Origin: Desulfobacterales bacterium
GTDB lineage: Bacteria > Desulfobacterota > Desulfobacteria > Desulfobacterales > SpSt-501
Direction: 5' to 3'
Assembly: GCA_030834695.1 (NCBI GenBank)
Contig: JAUQXK010000009.1
Location: 1 to 59,920 of the forward strand
Length of the DNA: 59,920 nt
Below are positions 1 to 8,330 of this stretch, piece by piece. A program made the translations under genes and the position numbers. The notes beneath the pieces were generated by a model, which ran no database searches, was not told the DNA's origin, and saw nothing but the letters and a program-made list of their open reading frames with translations. Within the stretch, counting starts at the first letter, position 1; every line of letters starts with the position of its first letter.

Positions 1-803
1 TCCAGCTTGAATTCCCGGATCAACTTCTGCCCTTGCGGACCGGCAATCCAGTCGCTGAATTTCGTGGCCAGATCCAGCTGCGCCTTGCTGCACTTGGCCG
101 GATTCACGGCGATGACGCTGTACTGGTTGAACAGCAACTGGTCGCCTTCGACCAAGATCTTCAGCGGCGGGTTGCCTTTCATGTTGTTATCGTACTTGAT
201 GTAAGTGCCGCGGTCGGCCAGCGTGTAGCCGTTCTTTTCGGCGGCGATGGTGATCGTGGCCATCATGCCCTGGCCCGCCTGGACATACCAGGTCTCTTTT
301 TCAGGGATCGCCCCTCCTCCGGCTTTCCACAGATCGAGTTCCATCATGTGCGTACCGGACTTGTCACCACGGCTCACGAAAACCGCCTTCTTGGCCTGAA
401 TGGCCTGCAGGGCGTCCTTGACGCTCTTGCCCTTGATGCCGGCAGGGTCGGCGGCCGGCCCGATGATGATGAAATCGTTGTACATGATCTCACGACGGTT
501 CAGGCCGAAACCCGCCTCCACAAACTTCTTTTCGGCCCCCGGGGCATGTACCATCAGCACGTCCACGTTACAGTCTTCGCCCAGCTTGAGCGCCTTGCCG
601 GTGCCGGTGGCGGTCCAGCGCAGATCGATGCCGCTCGCCTTTTTGAATTCCGCTCCGATGACATTCAACAAACCCGTGTCCTCGGTGCTGGTGGTCGTTG
701 CCATCAGCAGAACTTTCTCCTGTGCACCGACCGTCGTCGCCAGGACCCACCCCAGGCAAAAAACGACCAGAGCACCTGCCAACATACCGCGATTCCTTTT
801 CAT
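1..803 (-). CDS. tupA: Tungstate ABC transporter substrate-binding protein TupA (3' end cut by window edge)
   Basis: Periplasmic binding protein that captures tungstate, or possibly another oxyanion, for an ABC importer whose permease and ATPase genes should lie beyond the left edge. Translation from the ATG at 803 gives a signal peptide with a hydrophobic core ending near GAQ, then KVLLMATTTSTEDTGLL, the hallmark TTTSTxDTGLL start of TupA-type proteins. Further family motifs are FVSRGDKSGTH and a C-terminal KFSDWIAGPQGQKLI. About 267 codons are present and only a few C-terminal residues are missing. The gene starts 20 bp after the regulator at 824-1759 and is probably in one transcript with it. 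Tungstate supply makes sense here because an aldehyde ferredoxin oxidoreductase is encoded at 44495. Assignment to tungstate rather than molybdate or phosphate rests on family resemblance. Confidence 0.88.
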   Translation of the reverse strand, partial: MKRNRGMLAGALVVFCLGWVLATTVGAQEKVLLMATTTSTEDTGLLNVIGAEFKKASGIDLRWTATGTGKALKLGEDCNVDVLMVHAPGAEKKFVEAGFGLNRREIMYNDFIIIGPAADPAGIKGKSVKDALQAIQAKKAVFVSRGDKSGTHMMELDLWKAGGGAIPEKETWYVQAGQGMMATITIAAEKNGYTLADRGTYIKYDNNMKGNPPLKILVEGDQLLFNQYSVIAVNPAKCSKAQLDLATKFSDWIAGPQGQKLIREFKL

Positions 804-823
804 TACGATCCCCCTTTCTGAAG

Positions 824-1759
824 CTATGCCTCTTGGGTTTCCACTTTTGAATTGTGCGGGAATACCATCTTGCCGCTCAGGCTCAGGTCGTAGCCGTCCA
901 GGCCGTCCTTGACCATGCGGTGAAACGTCGGCTCGTGCAGCAACCCCAGAAAGCGCTGGACGCCTTCGTCGAAAAAACGCTCTTTGGATGCCATCAGGTC
1001 GAAGCGCTCCCAGCGCAAGGGAATGAATCCCAGTTTGAGCAGCGCCGCCACCGGCCGGATCCCGGGTCCGGCGTCCGCCCGACCGGATAAGACATCGAGG
1101 CCGACATCCAGGTGGCGTTGCACTTCGTGGGAATAGCCTTCGATTTTTTCCCCTTTGAGGCCGGCCTTGCTCAGTTCACGGTCGAGCAGCAGGCGCGTTC
1201 CGGTGCCTAGCGGACGGTTCACGATCCGCAGCCCCGGTTTGCCGAGATCCGCAGCGCTCGCGATTTTTTTTGGATTCCCCTTCTGGACGATGATTCCCTG
1301 CTCGCGCCGGCAGAAATTCACTACGGCCGGCAAATTCCCCAGTTCCTCCGATGCGTAGGCGAAATTGTACTCGCTCTCGTCGTCCTGGAGCAGATGGCTG
1401 GCCGCCAGGTGGCAAAGATCCCGCCGCAGCGCCCGCAGGCCGCCCATGCTCCCCAGGTTGCCGAAAACCGCCAGGTGCTCGGCGGTCATGGTGTTGAAGA
1501 GCGTGATGGCCCGGTCCAGGAGCAAATCGTTGCTTCCGGCGATGACCAGCAGGCCCTTGTATGGGACCGCGCCCACGTCACGCTTGGGGAAATTGATGGT
1601 GTTGGCCTCCACCCACTGCTCGACCAGGTGCTGGGGAAACAGCCATTTGCCGGTGATCTTGGTGGCCGGCAGCCCTTTTTCGGACACGAGGGTGTAAACC
1701 ATTTTTTCGTTTACGTTGAGAAATTTGGAAACCTCTTTGGTGGACAACAGTCTGGCCAT
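824..1759 (-). CDS. One-component regulator: excisionase-like HTH plus PBP-like domain (probable tungstate/molybdate sensor)
   Basis: A 311-residue protein. Residues 1-60 form a DNA-binding helix-turn-helix of the excisionase/MerR-like type (STKEVSKFLNVNEKMVYTLV...GKWLFPQHLVEQWV). Residues from about 75 to 295 resemble a periplasmic-binding-protein fold used as a cytoplasmic ligand sensor, with typical segments GNLPAVVNFCRREQGIIV and RPLGTGTRLLLDREL. There is no signal peptide or membrane segment. It lies directly upstream of tupA on the same strand, so the simplest reading is a sensor of tungstate or molybdate that controls the transporter operon. The ATG at 1759 follows a GAGGG element. Family assignment is from sequence; the ligand is inferred from context. 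Confidence 0.8.
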   Translation of the reverse strand: MARLLSTKEVSKFLNVNEKMVYTLVSEKGLPATKITGKWLFPQHLVEQWVEANTINFPKRDVGAVPYKGLLVIAGSNDLLLDRAITLFNTMTAEHLAVFGNLGSMGGLRALRRDLCHLAASHLLQDDESEYNFAYASEELGNLPAVVNFCRREQGIIVQKGNPKKIASAADLGKPGLRIVNRPLGTGTRLLLDRELSKAGLKGEKIEGYSHEVQRHLDVGLDVLSGRADAGPGIRPVAALLKLGFIPLRWERFDLMASKERFFDEGVQRFLGLLHEPTFHRMVKDGLDGYDLSLSGKMVFPHNSKVETQEA

Positions 1760-1830
1760 GTTCCCTCTGTCTATCCGATTATGTTTGAAGTTGTAATTTT
1801 TTTAAAACAACCATGCCGCGACGTCAAACG

Positions 1831-1852
1831 GTTTTGGTTGGATATCCAAAAC
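1831..1852. promoter_or_regulatory. Candidate operator upstream of the regulator-tupA operon
   Basis: The 158-bp gap between the regulator start and nth contains an AT-rich stretch with a perfect 12-bp palindrome TTGGATATCCAA at 1838-1849, and flanking GTTTT (1831-1835) and AAAAC (1848-1852) that extend the symmetry imperfectly. It sits 79-93 bp upstream of the regulator's ATG. Autoregulation of the operon through this site is inference. Confidence 0.3.
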
Positions 1853-1917
1853 ATTACCCATATTAACCAAAAATTACAGTATTTCTTGGCGAGAAACCGG
1901 GCAGGGGCGGCAAGTCC

Positions 1918-2559
1918 TTAAGCCGCGGCGGTTTTGTGAAGATAGGGGCAGATTGGGTTCAAGGGGCAGCCGGGGCACTTGGGCTTTCGGGCTGAGCAGA
2001 TCTCACGGCCGAAGAAAATCAATCGAAGGGAGAAGTCGCTCCATTCCTTTTTGGGAATGATCCGCATGAGGTCGATCTCGATTTTCTTAGGGTCCTTATG
2101 CCGGGTCAGCGCGAGCCGGTTGGATATCCGGGCGACATGGGTGTCCACGACGACGCCCGGCGTATCGAACGCGGCGCCGAGCACGACGTTGGCCGTTTTG
2201 CGCCCGACGCCGGGCAGCCGCACCAGTTCCTCGATGGTCCGGGGCACACGGCCGCCGTGATGGTCGACGAGTGCCTGGGAACAGGCCTTGATATTTCGGG
2301 CCTTGTTCCGGTAAAAGCCGGTCGGTCGAACGATCCTTTCGATTTCGGCGGTGGATGCGGCCACGAAATCCTCCGGCCGGCGCATCTGCTTGAACAACTC
2401 GGGCGTAACCCGATTCACCTGATTGTCCGTGCACTGGGCGGAGAGGATGGTGGCAATCAGCAACTCGAACGGATTGCGGTAAAACAGCTGTGTCTGGACC
2501 TGAGGATAGCGCGTGTGGAGAACCGATAGGACCCGAGCGGCGCGTTCGCTGCGTTTCAT
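1918..2559 (-). CDS. nth: Endonuclease III (DNA glycosylase/AP lyase)
   Basis: Base-excision repair enzyme that removes oxidised pyrimidines and nicks the abasic site. The chosen start is the internal ATG at 2559 (MKRSERAARVL), giving 213 residues, close to the family length of about 211; the longer in-frame extension to 2649 has no family likeness. The helix-hairpin-helix LPGVGRKTANVVLGAAF carries the catalytic lysine, and VVVDTHVARISNRL carries the catalytic aspartate. The C-terminal [4Fe-4S] cluster loop is intact with Cys-x6-Cys-x2-Cys-x5-Cys spacing (CSARKPKCPGCPLNPIC). It stands alone between the tup operon and a divergent thiolation gene. Confidence 0.95.
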   Translation of the reverse strand: MKRSERAARVLSVLHTRYPQVQTQLFYRNPFELLIATILSAQCTDNQVNRVTPELFKQMRRPEDFVAASTAEIERIVRPTGFYRNKARNIKACSQALVDHHGGRVPRTIEELVRLPGVGRKTANVVLGAAFDTPGVVVDTHVARISNRLALTRHKDPKKIEIDLMRIIPKKEWSDFSLRLIFFGREICSARKPKCPGCPLNPICPYLHKTAAA

Positions 2560-2753
2560 GACGTTTCCTGCGTGTGTGGATGAGACCCGGTTGAAATCCC
2601 GACCGGCTGACCTACTATATACGGACGTTTCAGGCGCGGCGGGACGCACATGTCGGCAGGCAGAGCATATAGACCGGCCGCCGCAGATTCGTCAAGCTGA
2701 AGATCGGCGCCGGCCCCAAGCCGGACCGCGCCGACGGCGGAAAGGATAAGGGC

Positions 2754-3749
2754 ATGGACTCGGAGAAGCGCAGGGTTCGCAGTCTGGGGCTTTGCTCCGG
2801 CGGGCTCGACAGCATGCTAGCGGGGCTGGTCCTGCGCGCGCAGGGCATCGAGGTCGAATGGATCGCCTTTGAAACGCCGTTTTTTTCGTCGGCCAAAGCC
2901 CGCAAGGCCTCGCGCCTGACCGGCATCCCGCTGACCGTCAGACCGATTTTCGACGAGTATATGACCATGCTGCACAACCCGCCTGCGGGTTACGGCCGGC
3001 AGATGAATCCGTGCATGGACTGCCACACGCTGATGTTCCGGCTGGCCGGCGATCTCATGCGCGCAAAGGGATTCGATTTCCTCTTCAGCGGAGAGGTTCT
3101 GGGCCAGCGGCCCATGTCGCAGACCAAACCCTCTCTGCGTTACGTCGAAAAGCACTCCGGTCTCGGCGGCTACATCGTCCGGCCGCTCAGCGCCCGGCTG
3201 CTGCCCGAAACCATCCCCGAGCAGCAGGGATTGGTAGACCGTGAGCGTTTGCTCGACATCCATGGCCGCGGACGCAAAGATCAGATCGCGCTCGCCCAGA
3301 AATTCGGCATCAGCGACTACCCGGCCCCGGCCGGCGGCTGCCTGCTCACGGACAAGGGCTTCAGCGCCCGGCTGAAGGACCTCTTCGATCATCGCCCCGC
3401 GACGACCGAAAACGAGATCCATCTGCTCAAATTCGGCCGACATTTCCGGTTGAATCCACAGGCCAAACTCATCGTGGGCCGGACCGAAGCGGACAACGAG
3501 AGCATCCTTCGCCACCACGACCCAGCGCGGGATGTGGTCATTGACGTCCGGAATTATCCGAGCCCCATCGGGATTCTGCCCGGCGGCGCCGACGAGCGCA
3601 CCGTTTTCCTGGCGGCTTCCATCTGCGTCGGCTACAGCAAGGCCCCCAAGCTCGCACCGGTCGACGTGGTGGTGAAACGGCCCGAGGGCGAACAGGTCAT
3701 CCAGGCGATCGGCCTGCTGCCGGACGACGTTCGCCGGCTGATGATTTAG
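2754..3749 (+). CDS. PP-loop ATP-pyrophosphatase, ThiI/MnmA-type tRNA thiolation protein
   Basis: Predicted enzyme that adenylates and thiolates tRNA uridine. The N-terminal PP-loop CSGGLDSMLAG (about residues 15-25) is the nucleotide-binding signature of ATP-pyrophosphatases. A CxxC pair in NPCMDCH (about residue 88) and a third cysteine in PAPAGGCLLTD (about residue 198) are placed as in iron-sulfur-dependent thiolases of the TtuA/MnmA group. Residues from about 215 to the end match a small RNA-binding-type domain (DUF814-like). It lacks the THUMP and rhodanese domains of classical ThiI. A GGATAAGG element precedes the ATG. Enzyme class is well supported; the exact modified base (s4U8 or s2U) is not. 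Confidence 0.78.
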   Translation: MDSEKRRVRSLGLCSGGLDSMLAGLVLRAQGIEVEWIAFETPFFSSAKARKASRLTGIPLTVRPIFDEYMTMLHNPPAGYGRQMNPCMDCHTLMFRLAGDLMRAKGFDFLFSGEVLGQRPMSQTKPSLRYVEKHSGLGGYIVRPLSARLLPETIPEQQGLVDRERLLDIHGRGRKDQIALAQKFGISDYPAPAGGCLLTDKGFSARLKDLFDHRPATTENEIHLLKFGRHFRLNPQAKLIVGRTEADNESILRHHDPARDVVIDVRNYPSPIGILPGGADERTVFLAASICVGYSKAPKLAPVDVVVKRPEGEQVIQAIGLLPDDVRRLMI

Positions 3750-4033
3750 GCGGAGTGAGACCGATGGAAAGAATTACAACCCTACACATCGATAAGCCAC
3801 CGCCAACAACGTCTCGGTGATGCCCAAAAAAAATGCTGGTCATGCAATCGTGACCCGAGACTTAGCGAATGCCCAATACCGTAATTATTGAATTTTTGAA
3901 ATATACATGATTCACCCCATTCCCTTGAACCTTCACCGGAATTAGCTATCCCATCAATCACCTCCCTTCACGGTGACTTTAACATTTTTTGATTCTCCGA
4001 TGCAGTTAAAGGCAGAGTTTTCTCTTAAAATTC
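3750..4033. other. AT-rich gene-poor stretch before the PEP-CTERM-like ORF
   Basis: Composition changes sharply from the GC-rich upstream gene. No open frame with family resemblance is visible. It holds one member of a degenerate repeat (3867-3924, gaatgcccaa followed by catgattcaccccattccc) whose partner lies downstream at 5337-5369. It may be the eroded 5' part of a surface-protein gene. Confidence 0.4.
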
Positions 4034-4402
4034 ATGTTGGGAATATGTTGGAGACCGAAGGTGGCCTCGGAAATAGAAACATCATCAATTTCAACTAGTA
4101 CCCCTGTAATAGGAGACTATTTGATATCGTATAATCATACCATCGAGCCGATTAATATGTTGACTTTGGGACTTGTCTTGATAGCTCTGAGTAAATTCGG
4201 AGAAAATAAGTTTCGCAGAACAAGGAGGATTTCAACTAAATCGCATCAAAACAAATTGTTTCAGAAAAAACGCCGTCACGAAGATAAGTTAGCCATAACA
4301 GGCTACTCTTATTTTGAAAACAATAAAGAAAGTGCTTTTTTGTTTATGCAGAGGCTCAAAGCTTTTGTGCAAAAAATTGTATCTGATAATCTCATTACAT
4401 AA
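4034..4402 (+). CDS. Hypothetical protein with a PEP-CTERM-like sorting segment
   Basis: A 122-residue, AT-rich ORF without a clear Shine-Dalgarno sequence. At about residues 46-68 it reads TIEPINMLTLGLVLIALSKF followed by GENKFRRTRR. This resembles the tripartite PEP-CTERM signal: a Pro-containing motif, a short hydrophobic helix and an Arg-rich end, recognised by exosortases. In genuine PEP-CTERM proteins the chain ends just after the Arg cluster, but here about 50 more residues follow, and no signal peptide is visible at the start. The ORF may be a decayed fragment or a frameshifted tail. The adjacent ExeA-like ATPase belongs to a family common in exosortase loci, which supports the reading weakly. 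Confidence 0.35.
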   Translation: MLGICWRPKVASEIETSSISTSTPVIGDYLISYNHTIEPINMLTLGLVLIALSKFGENKFRRTRRISTKSHQNKLFQKKRRHEDKLAITGYSYFENNKESAFLFMQRLKAFVQKIVSDNLIT

Positions 4403-4470
4403 ATCCAATCTTTCGTTGAGACGCCAGAATTTGTTGAGATGCGGAATAATAAAAACTATATTCAATAGCC

Positions 4471-5307
4471 ATGTATCTCAAATTTTATGGATTAATTGAG
4501 CATCCTTTCAGAACAAACCCAGATCCAATTTTTCTCTGGCTGGGCGAGAAACACATTGAAGCCTTAGCGGCTCTTGAATATGGCGCACTTACGAGAAATG
4601 GATTTGTCCTTTTAACTGGGGACATTGGCACTGGAAAAACAACGCTTGTTCGGCACCTTTTGAGTAACGCCTGTAAAGAGTGCCTGGTGGCATTTATTTT
4701 CGATCCTGATATGCCTCCTATGGGTTTTTTCAATTTTCTGTCTGAAGAACTAGGGTTAACCAGGCTCTATTATGACAAATCCGATTTTTTAATAGATTTT
4801 AAAAATTTTTTGCATAAAAAAAACAACGAGGGGAAAAGAATTTTCATAATAATAGATGAGGCCCAGAGGTTAACTCAAGAAACTCTTGAACAGATTCGGC
4901 TGTTGTCAAACATTGAGTTGAATGATGAAAAATTGTTGAATATATTTTTTGTCGGGCAGAGCGAACTGAGAGAAATACTGATGAAAAAAGAGAATGGGGC
5001 AATTAGCCAAAGAATCACAATGAGTTATCATCTTCTACCGTTAAGTGAACTTGAAACCATAAAATATATTGCTCATCGACTTAAGGTTTCAGGCTCAAAA
5101 AGGGGCATTTTCACTTTACAGGCATGCAAGGCTATATATTCTATCACCGAAGGCATACCGCGATTGATTAATTCGGTATGTGACTGCGCCTTGCTAAGCG
5201 GCTATGTGGCAAACCGGAAAGTTGTTGATCTAAAGCTTATACGCGAGTGCCAAAAGGATTTGCGGATTCCCATTGGTTCAATATCCAGAGGCAAAATAGC
5301 CGTTTAA
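4471..5307 (+). CDS. ExeA/GspA-like AAA ATPase (exosortase/EPS-locus type)
   Basis: A 278-residue P-loop ATPase. The N-terminus MYLKFYGLIEHPFRTNPDP is typical of the ExeA/general secretion A family. Walker A is GDIGTGKTT (about residues 51-59) and Walker B is FIIIDEAQR (about 126-134); the sensor region SQRITMSYHLLPL and the C-terminal helical lid EGIPRLINSVCDCALL follow. There is no C-terminal peptidoglycan-binding domain, unlike full-length ExeA, so it resembles the shorter ATPases in exopolysaccharide/XrtA exosortase loci. Codon use is AT-rich compared with the rest of the window, suggesting acquisition by transfer. Its role is unknown beyond ATP-driven assembly or secretion. Confidence 0.8.
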   Translation: MYLKFYGLIEHPFRTNPDPIFLWLGEKHIEALAALEYGALTRNGFVLLTGDIGTGKTTLVRHLLSNACKECLVAFIFDPDMPPMGFFNFLSEELGLTRLYYDKSDFLIDFKNFLHKKNNEGKRIFIIIDEAQRLTQETLEQIRLLSNIELNDEKLLNIFFVGQSELREILMKKENGAISQRITMSYHLLPLSELETIKYIAHRLKVSGSKRGIFTLQACKAIYSITEGIPRLINSVCDCALLSGYVANRKVVDLKLIRECQKDLRIPIGSISRGKIAV

Positions 5308-5336
5308 AGTCGGTTAATTTAAAACTTCTCCATACG

Positions 5337-5369
5337 GAATGCCCAAAATTGCATGATTGACCCCATCCC
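5337..5369. repeat. Degenerate repeat, downstream copy (partner at 3867-3924)
   Basis: The segment gaatgcccaa then catgattgaccccatccc matches the two blocks at 3867-3876 and 3906-3924 with one substitution and one indel in the second block and a shorter spacer. The copies bracket the AT-rich ORF and the ATPase gene and may be remnants of a mobile-element end. No transposase is visible. Confidence 0.4.
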
Positions 5370-5502
5370 TCTTCGACGCCACTTGATCTAGCTTGTCTTA
5401 TGCACACGGATAGCAAGGTTCCTTGGTAACGCCAGTTACCGCAGCGAAGCCGCTGAATTGAGCATCCAATTTTGCCGTGACACCGCTTCTGGGAGCGTGA
5501 AG

Positions 5503-6285
5503 ATGCTACAAGAAACCAAAACTGACGCTACTTCGAAAGACCATTTTGCAGTGAGAGGCTCCTCTCAGTTCTACAGCGCCTATAAGCTGCGGCGAAACAT
5601 TCACGATTACGGCCTGATGGTAAGCCTCAAAAAATCGATAGCCTATCTGGCGATGCCGATTTTCTACAGACATACATGGTATATTACCCGAAACGACCTT
5701 GCGGACCTCGCAAGCCCTAAAAGGCCCGAGCGTCTTTTTACATTCCGAGTCCTCCAATACAACGAACCCCAAGTCATTGACCAGATTCAAGTGTGGGAAG
5801 AGTGGCTTAAGGGAAAAATCAACCTGGGTGATAACCAGATTTGCACCGTCGCTACGAGCAATGACGGTCTCATCGGGTTCGTGTTGTACGCTCTGACCGA
5901 ATATGATCTACCAAACACCACAGTGAAAATAATGCTTGAGAAAAAAGAGGCATGGGGAATTCACATCGCCGTCAGAAAGCCATATCGAAGGATGGGTTTG
6001 GCCACTGAACTGAGGAGAACGGCATATAGCGACCTGAGAGACAGAGGATTTCGATTTTTTTACGATCATGTCCCCTCGGACAACCTCGCATCGCTGAACT
6101 TGTGCAATAAAACGGGAAGTTCGGTCTCCGGGATTTTGAGATTCTCGCATGCCGGCAACCATAACAAGTTGGTGTACCGTAAGACCACCAGGGTGAATCC
6201 TGGGAAAGAGGTCCTCTCGGGTCAACTCCATATTCTGTCGTCCATCGGCAGAGAATGTCTGGTATTAAATAGCTCGGAGCTTTAG
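5503..6285 (+). CDS. GNAT-family N-acetyltransferase
   Basis: A 260-residue protein from the ATG at 5503, chosen because GGGAG lies just upstream; an in-frame TTG at 5458 would add 15 residues. The C-terminal half has the GNAT acetyl-CoA-binding motif A, WGIHIAVRKPYRRMGLATEL, where RRMGLA is the Q/RxxGxG/A loop, followed by YDHVPSDNLASLNLCNKTG, a typical motif B. The N-terminal 90 residues (YKLRRNIHDYGLMVSLKKS) are not recognised. It lies downstream of the ExeA-like ATPase in the AT-rich island, so it might act on a cell-surface or polysaccharide substrate, but that is only context. Confidence 0.75.
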   Translation: MLQETKTDATSKDHFAVRGSSQFYSAYKLRRNIHDYGLMVSLKKSIAYLAMPIFYRHTWYITRNDLADLASPKRPERLFTFRVLQYNEPQVIDQIQVWEEWLKGKINLGDNQICTVATSNDGLIGFVLYALTEYDLPNTTVKIMLEKKEAWGIHIAVRKPYRRMGLATELRRTAYSDLRDRGFRFFYDHVPSDNLASLNLCNKTGSSVSGILRFSHAGNHNKLVYRKTTRVNPGKEVLSGQLHILSSIGRECLVLNSSEL

Positions 6286-6661
6286 CCAATGTCATCCTCA
6301 AGCCGGTGGGCGACGCACGGTTCCGTCATATGGGCCTGCCGGTAACGAATGCTTCAAGCCGCCGCAAGAGCAAAAGCTCTCAGCACGGCGTTTCTGAAAG
6401 GCGATCCGGACAACCTTTTCTCCGGCCCGCCCCTTCTATGGTTTGCGGCCGAAAATTCCCGCAGGCCTACAGCACTGCGGACACAATTGACCCAATTGGA
6501 CAGGGCCGTCTCGGAAATTTGAATTGGTTTTTTTCACTAAAAACGGTGAAGGCTGATGGGCTGTCACCAGCTCGGCATAGTGCCGATGAGTGACCTCAAA
6601 GAACTTGTCGCCCGAAAGCACCTTAGCGTCGCTCGGGGTTGGTTTCGAGGAGAACTCATCC
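6286..6661. other. Non-coding stretch between the GNAT gene and the 112-residue orphan
   Basis: Short overlapping frames occur on both strands (for example 6436-6675 minus, with a CPQCC motif) but none has a convincing start, length or family likeness. No hairpin terminator or promoter stands out. It may be debris from an insertion. Confidence 0.4.
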
Positions 6662-7000
6662 ATGGATACGCGCAATAACGAGTCCTGGCAGTTAAAGAAA
6701 ATAATTGGTGAAGTTGTCGGCGTAATAGCACCTGATTCAACGGTCGTCGCCGTATTGCCGGAGGGTCAAAACGGCGATGGCGCGAAAACCAGAGAAGCGT
6801 ATATGATCGCGGCTACCCCTCAGCTCTTTGAGGTCTGCTCCCAACTCAATACGATTCTTGAGAATAACCTCGTCGTAACGCCGAAGGGCATCCATATAGA
6901 CTGCGCCGATGTCAAGAAATCCTTGCATGCCGCTATCATGAGAGCCAAAGGCTGCCAAAAATCCCCCGATGAGCCGCCATCGAATTGTCTACTGCAATAG
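6662..7000 (+). CDS. Small hypothetical protein (112 aa), unknown function
   Basis: The ATG at 6662 is preceded by GAGGAG at 6648-6653, a good ribosome-binding site, which favours this start over the upstream GTG at 6590. The product MDTRNNESWQLKKIIGEVVG... has no signal peptide, membrane helix or recognised motif. It contains three cysteines spread through the C-terminal half, and a mixed alpha/beta pattern is likely. The gene is the last in the AT-rich island and is convergent with rlmN. I do not recognise a family. Confidence 0.5.
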   Translation: MDTRNNESWQLKKIIGEVVGVIAPDSTVVAVLPEGQNGDGAKTREAYMIAATPQLFEVCSQLNTILENNLVVTPKGIHIDCADVKKSLHAAIMRAKGCQKSPDEPPSNCLLQ

Positions 7001-7274
7001 GCCATATTGGTTTCGTTTCACAACCAGGCTCGATTCCATAACGTCGCAGGGGATCGGCTTTTTTTCCTCGATGTTGATACGGGACGGAGATATATAACGG
7101 GTTTAACTTTATCATTTTAGGCCATCCCAAAGCCGCTGTTCAGCCGCAGTTCTTTTCCCGCGCGCGGCGAATTTCCCGATCGCCGTTTTAAAAATTGATC
7201 TTCTTCTTTTTGCCCGCCGCAGGTTCCTCTTCGGCATGAACGCAAAGCCCGCCGCGCCGCCACCCCCGGCTTTC

Positions 7275-8330
7275 TCACGAAGGATCTGCCAATCCCCGGG
7301 CGCGCAGCTGCCCGCAGGCGGCGGAGATGTCCTGCCCCTTGCTCTGGCGGATGATCACGGTGAAATGCTTGCGCAGAAGGATCTCCTGGAAGGCCAGGAT
7401 GGTTTCGTCCAGAGGCCGTTCGAATTCGCTGCCCTCGTGAGGGTTGAAGGGGATCAGGTTGACCTTGCAGCGGATCGGGTGCAGCAGGCGCGCCAGCCGG
7501 CGTGCGTCCTCCGGCGTGTCGTTGATCCCTTTAATCAGGATGTATTCGAAGGTGATGCGCCGGCCCGGCGGAAGCGGATAGGTGCGGCAGGCCTCCAGCA
7601 GCACCTCCAGGGGGAATCTGGCATTGATGGGCATCAGCCGGCTGCGGGTGGCGTTGTCCGCAGCATTGAGGGACACGGCCAGGCTCGCCCGCGACCGCCG
7701 GCCGAACTCCAGCATCTGCGGCACCAACCCGGCGGTCGACACCGTCACGCGCTTGGCCGCAAATCCGAGACCGACGTCGCTGTCGGTGATGACCTCCAGG
7801 GCGCCCAGGAGGTTTTCGAGGTTGGCCAACGGCTCGCCCATGCCCATGAACACGAGGTTGCTCAACGGCTGCGGCCCGGGAAGTTCGTGCTGGATGTCGC
7901 GGATCTGGGCGAGGATCTCGCCGCAGGCGAGGTTGCGCCGCAGCCCGGATTTCGCCGTGAGGCAGAAGCGGCAGTTCTGGACGCAGCCCACCTGGCTCGA
8001 CACGCACAGGGTGAAGTGGTCGCGCTCCGGGATCAGAACGCTTTCGACGCTCTCGCCGTCTTCCAGCCCGAAGAGATACTTGCGCGTACCGTCGGCGGAG
8101 GTCTGGATGGCCCGGATCTCCATCCGCGGGATCCGGAAATGCAGGCTCAGCAGCGACCGCAGTTCCTTGGAAATATCGGACATGTCCCCGAAGCGGTCCT
8201 GCTGGCGGCGAAAGATCCATTTCAGAAGCTGCCCGGCGCGATAGGCGGCGACTCCGCGTTCGGCCAGCCAGGCACCCAACTGCTCCCTGGAAAGATTTAG
8301 AATGTTGATCCGCTCGGCCTCGGGACGCAT
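7275..8330 (-). CDS. rlmN: Dual-specificity RNA methyltransferase RlmN
   Basis: Radical SAM enzyme that methylates C2 of A2503 in 23S rRNA and A37 in some tRNAs. The start at 8330 (MRPEAERINILNL) follows GGAAGGA at good spacing; an upstream GTG at 8372 is less likely. The 351-residue length fits the family. The radical SAM cluster CxxxCxxC is present as CVQNCRFC (about residues 116-123). The substrate-methylating cysteine lies in DISAACGQL near the C-terminus (about residue 339), and FMGMGEPLANLENLL is the SAM-binding GGEP-type motif. The gene diverges from the ffh operon. Confidence 0.96.
   Translation of the reverse strand: MRPEAERINILNLSREQLGAWLAERGVAAYRAGQLLKWIFRRQQDRFGDMSDISKELRSLLSLHFRIPRMEIRAIQTSADGTRKYLFGLEDGESVESVLIPERDHFTLCVSSQVGCVQNCRFCLTAKSGLRRNLACGEILAQIRDIQHELPGPQPLSNLVFMGMGEPLANLENLLGALEVITDSDVGLGFAAKRVTVSTAGLVPQMLEFGRRSRASLAVSLNAADNATRSRLMPINARFPLEVLLEACRTYPLPPGRRITFEYILIKGINDTPEDARRLARLLHPIRCKVNLIPFNPHEGSEFERPLDETILAFQEILLRKHFTVIIRQSKGQDISAACGQLRARGLADPS

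Noticed and set aside
6436-6675. A 79-residue minus-strand frame with a CPQCC motif, possibly a transposase remnant
   Set aside because: No start signal, no family match beyond the short cysteine motif, and it overlaps the better supported gene start at 6662.
3750-7000. Prophage or integrative element
   Set aside because: AT-rich composition suggests transfer, but no integrase, phage structural gene, attachment site or tRNA is visible.
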